Below are positions 8,687 to 17,873 of a stretch of DNA of 58,691 bases, one piece after another. Position 1 is the stretch's first letter. The number at the start of each line of letters is the position of its first letter. This stretch comes from Rhodococcus marinonascens NBRC 14363. GTDB taxonomy: Bacteria; Actinomycetota; Actinomycetes; Mycobacteriales; Mycobacteriaceae. The notes under the pieces are model-generated. The model did not search any database. It had not been told where the DNA came from and saw nothing but the letters and a program-made list of their open reading frames with translations. The stretch spans positions 1 through 58,691 of the forward strand of contig NZ_BCXB01000005.1 in NCBI RefSeq assembly GCF_001894885.1, given 5' to 3'. Made by a program: the position numbers and the translations under genes.

Positions 8687-8726
8687 CCTACGCTACCGTA
8701 AGCCAAATTACCTACGGTAGCGTAGG
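8687..8726. promoter_or_regulatory. Paired operator palindromes upstream of the reductase-desaturase operon
   Basis: Two 16-nt sites: CCTACG-CTAC-CGTAAG (8687-8702, one arm mismatch) and a perfect CCTACG-GTAG-CGTAGG (8711-8726), with a 24-nt centre-to-centre distance. Together they also make a 14-bp inverted repeat (8687-8700 with 8713-8726). They sit 26-65 bp upstream of the reductase start, in the promoter region. Confidence 0.75.
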
Positions 8727-8753
8727 TTACCAATGGGTACGAAGTCGCGCCGG

Positions 8754-9266
8754 TCACAGCAGTTCGAGCAGGAACGGAAGTTCCTGAGTCGCATACCACG
8801 CCAAGACATGGTCTTCAGCGTCTCCGAGAACGAACTCGGCATCCGGATCACCCAGGTCCGCCTCGTCGATGACCGATACAGCACGTTCGATGTCACGTTC
8901 CGCCTCCGCGAGATCTACGTGCACCGCTGCGACCTGCCCGATTGCGACAGGACCCGGCAACCGGACCACGGCGTCGTCGAGGTCCGCACGCGGGGTCACC
9001 ACGTCCACGTCGACCGCGACCACGGCACGCCGGAAGCGAACACAATCCGCACCGCTCTCTGCCACCCGACCTGCAATCAGTCGCAGCGATGCCCGCGCAG
9101 CCTCGGCCATCGCGACCTCGGCCAGTTCCTCGTCGTCGCCGGACGAGTACGACTCACGCAGAGTGGCGGTGACGGCGAATGCAGTCCTACTCATCGGGTC
9201 GAACTCCTGATCGGCCACCAACCGCTGGAGGATCTCGATCGTCGCGGGAACATACACCCTCGTCAT
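8754..9266 (-). CDS. Conserved actinobacterial protein (Rv3231c/DUF6912-like), unknown function
   Basis: A 170-residue soluble protein starting [23 protein letters not shown]. It is rich in Ala, Asp and Glu, with no membrane span, signal peptide or catalytic motif that I recognise. Similar proteins sit at this place beside the desaturase reductase in mycobacteria, so the gene is conserved by position. It lies upstream of the reductase on the same strand with a 92-bp gap that holds the palindromic operators; it is therefore probably a separate transcription unit. No function is assigned. Confidence 0.7.
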   Translation of the reverse strand: MTRVYVPATIEILQRLVADQEFDPMSRTAFAVTATLRESYSSGDDEELAEVAMAEAARASLRLIAGRVAESGADCVRFRRAVVAVDVDVVTPRADLDDAVVRLPGPVAIGQVAAVHVDLAEAERDIERAVSVIDEADLGDPDAEFVLGDAEDHVLAWYATQELPFLLELL

Positions 9267-9296
9267 ACGTCACTCGTCAATCGCACCGCGGACTGC

Positions 9297-10724
9297 TCAC
9301 CGACTGGCATCCAACAACTCCTCGAGAGATTCGTGCAGCAGTGCCGCCACCACGTCCACGTCGGCCATGGCGTCACGGTCCGCATTCAAACCGTAGTAGA
9401 CGTCGCCGTCATAGGATGTCAGCGCAATGCTCAAAGTCTGGTTCTTCAGCAATGGCGACACCGGATACATCTCCAGCATTCTCGCTCCGCCGACGTACAG
9501 CGGCATCTGAGGACCCGGCGCGTTGGTGATCGTCAGGTTGAACATCCGCTGCGAGAAACTGCTTGCCACGCGGGCACCCATGGCGTGCAGGGTGGCGGGC
9601 GCGAACCCCGACAAACGCACCAGCGTCTTCGCGGTGACACGAGGGCTCTGCATCGCCTGCGCCTCCGTGGCATGGGCGAGGTGTGAGAGTCGTATCACCG
9701 CATTCGGTTCCCCGACCGGCAGGTCGATGAGGAACGAGGACACCATGCTCCGCGAATCCCCCCATTCCCCACGACCGGACGCCTCGTCGTCTTCGCGCTC
9801 GGATTCCGTCGCATAAACCGACATCGGCACCAATGCGCGCACGGCAGTCGACTCGGTCACCGGCTCGCCCCGCGACAGCAACCAGTTTCGCATTGCCCCG
9901 GAGATCACCGCGAGGATGACGTCGTTGACCTCGCACCCGTAATTGGCGCGGATCTTCCGGTAGTCCCCCACTTCGGTTTTGGCAACGGCGAAACGGCGAC
10001 TGCGGGAAATAGCTGCGTTGAGCGGGGTCACGGGTGCCACCTGTGCGGCGGCGTGCACCACGGCGGCAACCCTGCCCACCGCTCCCATAACCCCGCCGAG
10101 CGCGGCGGCCATTCCGCCCAGCGTCATCCGCAGGGCCGTCACCCCTTCGCTGGGACGCGACACCATCTCTGCCAGTGCGCCGGCGATCAACGTCGATTCG
10201 CTGGGCGCGCGAGCAGGCATCCACAGTTCCTCGACCATCGGAGGGCGGGTCTGTGCCGAGTCCAGGATCACCTGAGTGATCTCGAGCGCCGTCTCCCCGT
10301 CGACCAGAGACGCATGGGACTTGGTAAAGATGGCGAAGCGATCGTTCGACAGACCCTCCACGAGGTACATCTCCCATAGCGGGCGACTCACGTCGAGCGC
10401 CCGCGACGTGAGTCGCGCGACGAGATCATGCAACTGCGCGTCTGAACCCGGCTTCGGCAGAGCCGACCTCCGGATGTGGTACTCGATGTCGAAGTCTCGA
10501 TCGTCCACCCACACTGGACGTGACAGCCCCAGCGCCACCTCTCGCACCTTCTGCCGATAACGCGGCACGAGCCTGAGCCGTTCCTCGACGAGGCACAACA
10601 ACTCCTCGTAGGACAATCCGTTCGACGGCTTCCGGAAGACCGCGAGCGACCCCACGTGCATCGGAGTGCTGCTCGCCTCGAGAAAATAGAACGACGCGTC
10701 CTGCGTTGACAGTCTCGTCACCAT
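9297..10724 (-). CDS. WS/DGAT-family O-acyltransferase with altered active-site motif
   Basis: Wax ester synthase/diacylglycerol acyltransferase (Tgs-like) protein, 475 residues from ATG 10724 (MVTRLSTQDASFYFLE, the usual family N-terminus; an upstream start at 10760 adds 12 residues). Family members esterify fatty alcohols or diacylglycerol with acyl-CoA to make storage lipid. Other family marks are present: PLWEMYLVEGL, the NDVILAVISGAMRNWL segment, and FNLTITNAPGPQMPLYVGGARM. The catalytic HHxxxDG reads H137-A138-S-L-V-D142-G143, so the second histidine, thought to be the base, is alanine. Activity is therefore uncertain. Position matches mycobacterial Rv3233c/Rv3234c. Confidence 0.88.
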   Translation of the reverse strand: MVTRLSTQDASFYFLEASSTPMHVGSLAVFRKPSNGLSYEELLCLVEERLRLVPRYRQKVREVALGLSRPVWVDDRDFDIEYHIRRSALPKPGSDAQLHDLVARLTSRALDVSRPLWEMYLVEGLSNDRFAIFTKSHASLVDGETALEITQVILDSAQTRPPMVEELWMPARAPSESTLIAGALAEMVSRPSEGVTALRMTLGGMAAALGGVMGAVGRVAAVVHAAAQVAPVTPLNAAISRSRRFAVAKTEVGDYRKIRANYGCEVNDVILAVISGAMRNWLLSRGEPVTESTAVRALVPMSVYATESEREDDEASGRGEWGDSRSMVSSFLIDLPVGEPNAVIRLSHLAHATEAQAMQSPRVTAKTLVRLSGFAPATLHAMGARVASSFSQRMFNLTITNAPGPQMPLYVGGARMLEMYPVSPLLKNQTLSIALTSYDGDVYYGLNADRDAMADVDVVAALLHESLEELLDASR

Positions 10725-10942
10725 GTCGAGCCCCACCCCCTTTGCAGCCCGTCTCGACACACGTCGAGAAGTATCGCTGTCTCGTCCTCACCTGGACCTG
10801 TCGGTACCCCACCAAAGTCCGATGTCAATCCCAACACGCATCCACCCTAGGTTCCGCTGCCCAGTTCGGCTACACGACAGCGGAATCCATGCGATCATGA
10901 CCGCTACGACGGCCATCTCATGCCGAAACCGGGGGGTAAGAA
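10725..10942. other. Divergent intergenic region (218 bp)
   Basis: Separates the leftward WS/DGAT gene from the rightward Rv3235-like gene and should hold both promoters. I see CTCGAC-ACA-CGTCGAG (around 10752-10766), a short imperfect palindrome, and GGGGGG six bases before the ATG at 10943. No other structure stands out. Confidence 0.5.
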
Positions 10943-11479
10943 ATGAGTGAATTCTACACGTTCCTGTCACGAGTGCCGCGCTTCGAACCGGCAGCCCAGG
11001 TGGTATCAGCACCACCGCTGCCTGCGCCCCGCTCCGCGTCTTCCGCTGGACGGCACACGCCCGCGCGGGGCCGGCCCCGTTCCTCGCCCCACTCGGGGGC
11101 TTCACCCCGATCGGCGCAGACGGCCCAACCGGTTACTCGACCCACTCCGGACGTCCAACGTTTCACGGAGCACGCGTTCCGACTCCTCCTCGAAGTGCTG
11201 GACAGGCGCCGGAACGTGCGGCAGTTGCGGCCACTCCTGGCGCCGTCGCTCGTCGACGTCGTACGCACGCACGCGTCGGCCGACTCGCCGGCCAGGCGGC
11301 TCGGCGTCGCGACGCTCGTCAGGGTCCACCTGCGCGCCGTCGAACCCCGAGCCGTCGAACCCGGAGCCGTCGAGGCCTTCGGTACCTACAGCAGGGGTCC
11401 GCGGATCTTCGTGATCGCAGCCTGTGTCGAACGAGTGTCCGACACAGGCTGGACTATCACCTCACTGGTGATCGGCTGA
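10943..11479 (+). CDS. Rv3235 family protein (DUF6459), function unknown
   Basis: A 178-residue protein with a Pro/Ala/Arg/Ser-rich low-complexity N-terminal half (about 1-70) and a folded C-terminal domain (about 70-178) with VQRFTEHAFRLLLEVLDRRRNVRQLRPLL and a final AACVERVSDTGWTITSLVIG. The domain is typical of the Rv3235/DUF6459 family, which commonly lies close to secA in Mycobacteriales. Start ATG 10943 follows GGGGGG at 6-nt spacing. Residues 132-145 are a pentapeptide-like repeat (AVEPR, AVEPG, AVEAF). It ends 15 bp before the convergent secA stop. The function is not known to me. Confidence 0.75.
   Translation: MSEFYTFLSRVPRFEPAAQVVSAPPLPAPRSASSAGRHTPARGRPRSSPHSGASPRSAQTAQPVTRPTPDVQRFTEHAFRLLLEVLDRRRNVRQLRPLLAPSLVDVVRTHASADSPARRLGVATLVRVHLRAVEPRAVEPGAVEAFGTYSRGPRIFVIAACVERVSDTGWTITSLVIG
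11336..11377. repeat. 15-bp tandem repeat in the Rv3235-like gene
   Basis: Two 15-nt units (11336-11350 and 11351-11365, GCCGTCGAACCC plus three bases) and a partial third (11366-11377) encode AVEPR-AVEPG-AVEA. In frame. Confidence 0.8.
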
Positions 11480-11494
11480 TCGGTTCGCCACAAC

Positions 11495-14347
11495 TCAGCT
11501 CTTGCGCTTAGGTCGTGGGGCCTTTTTGCCCTTCGACTGCGACCTTGCGGTCTCACGACGCTGGCGACGGGTTCCGGCGTCTTCGGAGTCGTCCGCACCA
11601 CGGCGGCTGAGTTGGGCATTGCCGTCCTCGGCTGGACCGGAATACGTCAGTCCGCGCGTGTCAGCGTCAGCCAGTCCCTTGGCACGGAGAGCGGACGGAG
11701 CCGCTGAGCCCTTGGCCCGCTGGGCAGCCTCCTGGGTGGGCAAAGGACGCGGGGCGGCTGGACTGGATGCCGCGGTCGCCGCTGCGGACGACGCCGTGAC
11801 GCTGATGCCCGGAGCCGTTTCCTGCGGGGCTGCGGCCTCGACCTGAAGATTGAACAGGAATCCGACCGACTCCTCTTTCAACCCCTCGAGCATTCCGCCG
11901 AACATGTCGAAACCCTCGCGCTGGTATTCCACGAGCGGATCGCGCTGTGCCATCGCCCTGAGACCGATGCCCTCTTTGAGGTAGTCCATCTCGTAGAGGT
12001 GCTCCCGCCACTTGCGGTCGAGAACGCTCAGCAGCACACGGCGCTCCAACTCGCGCATCGAGCCCTCGCCGGCGGCACCGTCGATCTCAGCTTCCCGGCG
12101 CGCGTACGCCTCGTGCGCATCCTTCAGAAGGATCGCTCGCAACTCGGCGCCCGAGATGTCCTTCGTCTCGCCGTCGGCTTCGTCGCCGACGAATTCCTTG
12201 TAATCCAATCGGATCGGGTACAGCGTCTTGAGCGCGGTCCACAGCTGTTCGAGGTCCCAGTCCTCGACATAGCCCTCGGCGGTCGCGCCATCGACGTAAG
12301 CCGTGACCACATCGGTGATCATCTCCTCGACTTGACCCTCCATGTCCTTGCCTTCAAGGATCTGGCGGCGCTCGTCATAAATCACCGTGCGCTGAAGGTT
12401 CATCACCTCGTCGTACTTGAGGACGTTCTTGCGGATCTCGAAGTTTTGCTGCTCAACCTGTGTCTGAGCGCTCTTGATGGCCTTCGAGACCATCTTCGCC
12501 TCGATGGGAACGTCGTCGGGCAGATTGAGTCGCGTCATGATCGACTCGAGGGCTGCACCGTTGAACCGTCGCATCAGTTCGTCACCGAGCGAAAGATAGA
12601 ACCGCGACTCACCCGGGTCGCCCTGGCGACCGGAACGACCGCGCAACTGGTTGTCGATGCGTCGCGACTCGTGCCGCTCAGTGCCGAGGACGTACAGCCC
12701 ACCCGCTTCGCGGACCTTGTCCGCATCGGCTTTCACCTCGGCTTTGACCTGATCGAGAACCTCGTCCCACGCGGCCTCATACTCCTCGGGGGTGCGGACG
12801 GGGTCGAGACCGCGCTTACGCAGCGCGATATCGGCGATGATATCGGGATTACCGCCGAGCACGACGTCGGTTCCACGGCCGGCCATGTTGGTCGCGACAG
12901 TAACCGCGCCAGACCTGCCCGCCTCGGCGATGATCGTGGCTTCCTGCTCATGGAACTTCGCGTTCAGCACGTTGTGCGCCACACTCCGCTTGGTGAACTG
13001 CTTCGACAGGTACTCCGACCGCTCGACGCTGGTCGTGCCGATCAGGACCGGCTGGCCGTTTCCATGCCGCTCCACGACGTCGTCGACCACCGCGTCGAAC
13101 TTGGCTTCCTCGGTCTTGTAGATCAGGTCACCGTTGTCGACACGGACCATCGGGCGGTTGGTCGGGATCTGGATGACACCGAGGTTGTAGATCTGGTGAA
13201 GCTCGGCGGCCTCGGTCTCGGCCGTACCCGTCATTCCCGACAGTTTGTCGTAGAGGCGGAAGTAGTTCTGCAACGTGATCGTCGCGAGCGTCTGGTTCTC
13301 GGCCTTGATTTCAACCTTTTCCTTGGCCTCGATCGCTTGGTGCATGCCCTCGTTGTACCGGCGACCGACGAGGATACGACCGGTGAACTCGTCGACAATA
13401 ATCACCTCGCCATCGCGGACGATATAATCCTTGTCCTTGTTGTAGAGCTCCTTGACCTTGATGGCGTTGTTCAAGTAGCTCACGAGCGGCGAGTTCGTCG
13501 CCTCGTACAGGTTGTCGATTCCGAGTTGGTCCTCGACCAACTCGACGCCGGCCTCATGCACACCGACGGTGCGCTTGCGGATGTCGACCTCGTAGTGCAA
13601 GTCCCGCTTCAGGAGCGGCGCGATGCGAGCGAACTCCGCGTACCACTTACTCGATGCGTCGGCGGGGCCGGAGATGATGAGAGGTGTCCGCGCCTCGTCG
13701 ATCAAGATGGAGTCGACCTCGTCGACCACGGCGAAGTTGTGACCGCGCTGGACGAGATCGTCCAGGGAGTGCGTCATGTTGTCGCGCAAGTAGTCGAACC
13801 CGAACTCGTTGTTCGTCCCGTAGGTGATGTCGGCCGCATATGCCGCGCGGCGCTCGGCGGGCGACATCCCTGACAGGATCACGCTGGTTTCGAGTCCGAG
13901 GAAGCGGTGAACGCGCCCCATCCACTCGGAGTCGCGTCTGGCGAGGTAGTCGTTGACCGTGACCACATGCACGCCGTCACCGGAAATGGCGTTGAGGTAG
14001 GCGGGCAACACGCAGGTCAGGGTCTTTCCCTCACCCGTCTTCATTTCGGCGATGTTGCCGAAGTGGAGGGCCGCTCCGCCCATTATCTGCACGTGGAAGT
14101 GCCGCTGGTCGAGGACCCGCCAAGAGGCCTCCCGGGCGACTGCGAAGGCCTCGGGCAGCAACTCGTCGAGTGATTCACCGTCGCGGTACCGGGCACGGAA
14201 CTCCTCGGTCTTTGCGCGGAGCTGCTCGTCCGACAGGTCCTCGACCTCGGACGACTTCGAGGAAACGTGGTCGGCGATATGCTTGAGTCGCTTGACCATG
14301 CGACCCTCACCAACACGGAGCAGCTTCGATAGCGATAGCGACGGCAC
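11495..14347 (-). CDS. secA: Preprotein translocase ATPase SecA (SecA1)
   Basis: Motor ATPase that drives unfolded preproteins through SecYEG. Length is 950 residues from GTG 14347 ([21 protein letters not shown]); codons upstream to 14449 are non-family. Visible are Walker A MKTGEGKT, Walker [48 protein letters not shown] and the motif VI region [29 protein letters not shown]. The tail is Ala-rich then Lys/Arg-rich ([11 protein letters not shown]) and lacks the C-terminal zinc-binding cysteines, as in actinobacterial SecA1. The start is supported by AGGA 11 nt upstream, which is only moderate. A hairpin terminator at 14398-14430 insulates it from hpf. Confidence 0.96.
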   Translation of the reverse strand: MPSLSLSKLLRVGEGRMVKRLKHIADHVSSKSSEVEDLSDEQLRAKTEEFRARYRDGESLDELLPEAFAVAREASWRVLDQRHFHVQIMGGAALHFGNIAEMKTGEGKTLTCVLPAYLNAISGDGVHVVTVNDYLARRDSEWMGRVHRFLGLETSVILSGMSPAERRAAYAADITYGTNNEFGFDYLRDNMTHSLDDLVQRGHNFAVVDEVDSILIDEARTPLIISGPADASSKWYAEFARIAPLLKRDLHYEVDIRKRTVGVHEAGVELVEDQLGIDNLYEATNSPLVSYLNNAIKVKELYNKDKDYIVRDGEVIIVDEFTGRILVGRRYNEGMHQAIEAKEKVEIKAENQTLATITLQNYFRLYDKLSGMTGTAETEAAELHQIYNLGVIQIPTNRPMVRVDNGDLIYKTEEAKFDAVVDDVVERHGNGQPVLIGTTSVERSEYLSKQFTKRSVAHNVLNAKFHEQEATIIAEAGRSGAVTVATNMAGRGTDVVLGGNPDIIADIALRKRGLDPVRTPEEYEAAWDEVLDQVKAEVKADADKVREAGGLYVLGTERHESRRIDNQLRGRSGRQGDPGESRFYLSLGDELMRRFNGAALESIMTRLNLPDDVPIEAKMVSKAIKSAQTQVEQQNFEIRKNVLKYDEVMNLQRTVIYDERRQILEGKDMEGQVEEMITDVVTAYVDGATAEGYVEDWDLEQLWTALKTLYPIRLDYKEFVGDEADGETKDISGAELRAILLKDAHEAYARREAEIDGAAGEGSMRELERRVLLSVLDRKWREHLYEMDYLKEGIGLRAMAQRDPLVEYQREGFDMFGGMLEGLKEESVGFLFNLQVEAAAPQETAPGISVTASSAAATAASSPAAPRPLPTQEAAQRAKGSAAPSALRAKGLADADTRGLTYSGPAEDGNAQLSRRGADDSEDAGTRRQRRETARSQSKGKKAPRPKRKS

Positions 14348-14397
14348 AGTCTTGTTCGTCCTCAATCTTCGGCAGTGGATGGATGGGTGGCACACAA

Positions 14398-14430
14398 ATC
14401 CGGCCGGAGGTCGAAGAACCCCGGCCGGAT
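14398..14430 (-). terminator. Rho-independent-like terminator between hpf and secA
   Basis: Perfect 10-bp arms ATCCGGCCGG (14398-14407) and CCGGCCGGAT (14421-14430) flank a 13-nt loop. On the minus strand the stem is followed by TTTGTGTG. It lies about 70 bp past the hpf stop and just upstream of the secA start. Confidence 0.75.
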
Positions 14431-14500
14431 CCATGGTAGGCGCTCTCACTATCGAGGGAGTAGACCGACCGTTCAGATCGTCAAGCGATATGTGAGAACA

Positions 14501-15178
14501 TCACGCCAGACGGATGATTCCATAGTCGAACGCGTGTCGCCGATAGACGACCGAGGGCTTGTCCGACTCCTTGTCGTGGAACAAAAAGAAATCGTGCCCG
14601 ACCAACTCCATCTCGTACAGTGCGTCGTCGACTGTCATCGGCGTGGCGTTGTGCTCCTTGGTGCGCACAACCTGACCTGGCGTGTGTTCGTCCTGCTCCT
14701 GGCCATCCAGGGAGATGTCGGGGCTGATTCCGAGGCTGTCGTCCTCGGCCAGTGCGGCGGTAGCCTCGGCCACCGACACCGGCGTCTTTTCTCCGTAGTG
14801 GATCTTCTTCCGGTCCTTGGTGCGGCGGAGCCTGCTCTCGAGCTTGGCGGTAACCGATTCGAATGCTGCATAGAAACTATCGGCGGACGCCTCAGCTCGG
14901 GCTACCGGCCCCTTGCCGCGGGCAGTGATTTCGACACGCTGACAGCTTTTCATCTGGCGTCGATTACGTTCGTGCTGAAGTTCCACGTCGAAGTGGTAGA
15001 TGGAAGGGTCGAAGCGCTCGAGGCGCGACAGCTTCTCTGAGACGTACACGCGGAAATGGTCGGGTACCTCGACGTTGCGTCCTTTGACGACAATCTCAGA
15101 GTGAGCAGTATCCGTCTTCTCCGGTAAATCCGTCATGCTGTCGTCGATGAAAACCGAGGCTTGCGAAGGGGTCGTCAC
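14501..15178 (-). CDS. hpf: Long-form ribosome hibernation promoting factor HPF
   Basis: A 225-residue protein with an N-terminal S30AE domain (about 20-120: EIVVKGRNVEVPDHFRVYVSEKL, FDVELQHERNRRQ, QRVEITARGKGPVARAEA) and a C-terminal dimerisation domain (about 160-225: TKEHNATPMTVDDALYEMELVGHDFFLFHDKE). The long form is known to pair 70S ribosomes into inactive 100S dimers in stationary phase. Start GTG 15178 follows GGGAGG at 5-nt spacing; the earlier in-frame start at 15274 lies in leader DNA that includes a hairpin. It corresponds to Rv3241c by position. A terminator follows at 14398-14430. Confidence 0.93.
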   Translation of the reverse strand: MTTPSQASVFIDDSMTDLPEKTDTAHSEIVVKGRNVEVPDHFRVYVSEKLSRLERFDPSIYHFDVELQHERNRRQMKSCQRVEITARGKGPVARAEASADSFYAAFESVTAKLESRLRRTKDRKKIHYGEKTPVSVAEATAALAEDDSLGISPDISLDGQEQDEHTPGQVVRTKEHNATPMTVDDALYEMELVGHDFFLFHDKESDKPSVVYRRHAFDYGIIRLA

Positions 15179-15196
15179 TCGTACCTCCCGATTACG

Positions 15197-15220
15197 GCCC
15201 CGCCCTACGTTGGGCGTGGC
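15197..15220 (-). promoter_or_regulatory. Hairpin in the hpf leader
   Basis: CGCCC (15201-15205) pairs with GGGCG (15212-15216) across TACGTT, and GCC/GGC (15197-15199 with 15218-15220) extends it past one mismatch. The hairpin ends about 19 bp upstream of the GTG start, just outside the SD. A regulatory role is inference only. Confidence 0.4.
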
Positions 15221-15348
15221 GAAGTTGAGCAATGCCAGGTGGGGACCCGCCCGGCACCAGGTTCGAAGTATCACCTCCTACCTGTCTTCTCGGGTGTGCT
15301 CGCGACGCTAGTCCGTAACTTGCGCCCGTGCCACTATTCAACAGCAAT

Positions 15349-16047
15349 TCATCCCACGCCCGCTATGACAACCGCCGCACTCACTCGAATCCCCGACTCC
15401 GACAGCACCCTGATCGACTCAGTCGCGGTCGCTCTGGTAGTCGACACATCGTCGAGTAGTACCACCGACACACTTTGCAGCTCAGCCGATTCCGATAGTA
15501 GACACCGGGAGAAGTGTTCCCCCCTGCCTGTGAGCCGGATGCCCCCGTCGAGGTTTGCTCGACGTTGATCGGCTGACAGCCCGACCGAATCGTGCACCCC
15601 TCGTCTCATCGTGAGTGCGGGACACACCCGCCTCGGTCCGACGGCCTCGACAGCGATGCGCGTGACAGGATCGCCGCCGCGTATACGGGCAGTCCTGGCC
15701 CGGGTCGGAGCAGGGACGAGAACTACCGACGACTGTTCGGACGCGTCGAGTTCACCCCAATGATGGAGGCGCACGAGAGCGCCGGCGACCGCAGATCCGA
15801 GCGGCCCGGCGAGATCGCGACGCCCCCGTTCCTTCGCCGCTATGACAGCCCGCCGACGCGGTCCCGAATAGTGGCCGAGGGCCCACACCGGGACGCCTGG
15901 ATCCATCCGCGGACACAGCAGCACGGGATCGTCGGCCAACTCCGCGGCGCAGCGGGCGCACCACCGAGTGCCAGGCACCGCGCAGCCACCGCATTCCACC
16001 GGCAGGATCAGATCCAACAGGGTCCGCAAACCGGGCAGGGAGCGCAT
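15349..16047 (-). CDS. ComF-family phosphoribosyltransferase-like protein
   Basis: About 232 residues from ATG 16047 (MRSLPGLRTLLDLILPVECGGC). It has an N-terminal zinc-ribbon-like pair of CxxC motifs (CGGC and CARC) followed by a type I phosphoribosyltransferase fold, with the PRPP loop VVLLDDVSTTRATATESIRVL near the C-terminus. The ComF family is linked to DNA uptake in competent bacteria, but its actinobacterial role is not established. The middle region contains VLVPAPTRARTARIRGGDPVTRIA, the usual family segment. It is on the same strand as, and 32 bp downstream of, lpqB, so probably at the end of the mtrA-mtrB-lpqB operon. Confidence 0.85.
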   Translation of the reverse strand: MRSLPGLRTLLDLILPVECGGCAVPGTRWCARCAAELADDPVLLCPRMDPGVPVWALGHYSGPRRRAVIAAKERGRRDLAGPLGSAVAGALVRLHHWGELDASEQSSVVLVPAPTRARTARIRGGDPVTRIAVEAVGPRRVCPALTMRRGVHDSVGLSADQRRANLDGGIRLTGRGEHFSRCLLSESAELQSVSVVLLDDVSTTRATATESIRVLSESGIRVSAAVVIAGVG

Positions 16048-16079
16048 GCGCGCAGTATCCGCGCCCACACCGACACCAA

Positions 16080-17873
16080 TCAGCCCGGCTGGATCGGGAT
16101 GGCCTTCACACCCGCCAGTCCGGGCACCTCCCGCCAGTATCGGTCACCCGCCGGATCGTTATTGTTCAATTGGAAGACGGCCCGCGCGTCCGCGACGAAC
16201 TCGGTGGTCGTGGACGCGTCCACGGCCACAACTGGTGTCGTGAGGTTGCGGCTCGGCAGCGCGTCCACGCGCGAACCGTCGACCGCCACCTGCACCACCG
16301 GTATCTCGGAGGCCGCGCGCGCAACCACGATCGTGTCGCTGGTACTCCAGTCGAGAGCGATAGCCGGGCTGCCGAGCCCGATGGCCACCGCATGGGGATT
16401 GGTGAGAGCATACTCACCATTCGGCATCTGCGTCACGATGGCGAGGTAGACCTTGCCATCGACGATCAGCGCAGCACGCACACCGTCGCGGGATAGCCGC
16501 AACTCCGTGATCGTGGCGCCCAACGCTGTGACGGCACCCGCGTCGACGTCGGCTACCGACGTCCGCCCAGTGCCGGGGTCGCGCAGCACGCGAATAACCT
16601 TGTCGCCGTTGACTACGGCCCAGATCGACGAACTCTCGGGCGCCCACGTCGGTCGCGTGATGGCACCGCCCTCCAGCACCACCGCCGCATCTTCCCCGTA
16701 GGTGCCGACCATCAGCGCGCTCGTAGGTTCCGGAGCAGCCAAGCCAGTATCCGCGACCGCAGCGATCAGCTTTCCGTCCTGGGACAATGCGACCGAACGC
16801 ATGTTTCTGGTGGAACCGAAGTAACCCGGCACGGGGATTACGCCTGCCTCATTGACGCTCACCATGGATCCGTCGCGCAAGGCGTGCAGTCCGACGGCCG
16901 CACTCGACGTCGCGAACGGGTTCATGGATGCGACATCGGCGGTGGTCCAGCCGTTGGGATATCGGTCGTCCAATAGCTGACCGTCCGCGAGCAAGACATA
17001 CGGTCCGGAGATCCCCGCGTTGGCAAGTGTCCAGATCACCTGGGCCGCAAACAACTGCTTCGCCCGTTCCTCCATGAACCCCAGTCCGGCGAAGTCGATC
17101 CGAATTCCACCGAGATTCAAACCCACATGCGCGGTACGCCCGTCCGCCTTCGTGATCTGACCGACGACCGAGACGTCGCCACCGAGTTCGTTGCGTACCG
17201 CCGGAGCCAAGGCACCCTTCGGTCCTTCGATCAACAGGTCGACGAGCTGAGATGCCATCTGATCCTGCGGTCCCCACACCCAGCGCGGGTCCGGGACGAC
17301 CATCTTCCCTGCCGGGTCGAGGAAGTACAGCGATTTACGCTGGTAGGAGTTCAGGAACTGTGCCCGGTCGAGGATCACACCCGCGGGCAACTCGGAGATC
17401 CGCCACTCTCCGTCATGCTGCGAGAGGCTGATCGTTGCCTCGAAGCTTCCGTCCACCGCGACATAGAGTCCTCCACTCTCGAGCTGACCCACTTTGTTGG
17501 CCCGGATGGTATACGTCGCGTCGTCGGCAGACCGCGCCTCCGAGAGTACATCGACCTTGTCGACGATGGTAACGCTCGCGGCGTCGTCCCATCTCTCGGA
17601 TACCGCGGGGGCGAGGAATTGGCGGGCCGCAAAGTGCTGGTTCGACGGATCGGTACTGGCCTTGAAGAAATCACGCAGCAGGTGGTCCGGTTCACGCCCG
17701 GGTGCCGGGGCCGCAACATCGGATCCGGGCGGATCGGTGTTGACCGTCCCGATCGCCTGCGGTGTCGAGGAATCCGGCAGGCTCGCGCATCCACTCACTC
17801 CCACGAGCACGGCAATGACGACCGCGGCGAAGGCCGAACGCGCGGCGGTGATGGAGTTCCCGCGGGGCGTCAT
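16080..17873 (-). CDS. lpqB: Lipoprotein LpqB, partner of MtrB
   Basis: A 597-residue lipoprotein. The N-terminus has basic residues, a hydrophobic stretch ([13 protein letters not shown]) and lipobox GVSGC, so it should be anchored on the outer face of the membrane. A GerMN-like domain (about 80-280) is followed by a beta-propeller-like C-terminal half. LpqB is known to bind the MtrB extracellular domain and modulate MtrA activation and division. The start overlaps the mtrB stop by 4 bp (ATGA). Invariant operon order mtrA-mtrB-lpqB supports the call. Confidence 0.95.
   Translation of the reverse strand: MTPRGNSITAARSAFAAVVIAVLVGVSGCASLPDSSTPQAIGTVNTDPPGSDVAAPAPGREPDHLLRDFFKASTDPSNQHFAARQFLAPAVSERWDDAASVTIVDKVDVLSEARSADDATYTIRANKVGQLESGGLYVAVDGSFEATISLSQHDGEWRISELPAGVILDRAQFLNSYQRKSLYFLDPAGKMVVPDPRWVWGPQDQMASQLVDLLIEGPKGALAPAVRNELGGDVSVVGQITKADGRTAHVGLNLGGIRIDFAGLGFMEERAKQLFAAQVIWTLANAGISGPYVLLADGQLLDDRYPNGWTTADVASMNPFATSSAAVGLHALRDGSMVSVNEAGVIPVPGYFGSTRNMRSVALSQDGKLIAAVADTGLAAPEPTSALMVGTYGEDAAVVLEGGAITRPTWAPESSSIWAVVNGDKVIRVLRDPGTGRTSVADVDAGAVTALGATITELRLSRDGVRAALIVDGKVYLAIVTQMPNGEYALTNPHAVAIGLGSPAIALDWSTSDTIVVARAASEIPVVQVAVDGSRVDALPSRNLTTPVVAVDASTTTEFVADARAVFQLNNNDPAGDRYWREVPGLAGVKAIPIQPG

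Noticed and set aside
8731..8799. 46-codon upstream extension of the ferredoxin reductase
   Set aside because: The extension would be translated from the palindromic operator region and overlaps the preceding gene; [10 protein letters not shown] at 8661 fits the family start.
11999..13873. 624-codon open frame on the plus strand opposite secA
   Set aside because: It is the antisense shadow of a highly conserved gene in high-GC DNA. The translation has no domain and a composition typical of shadow frames.
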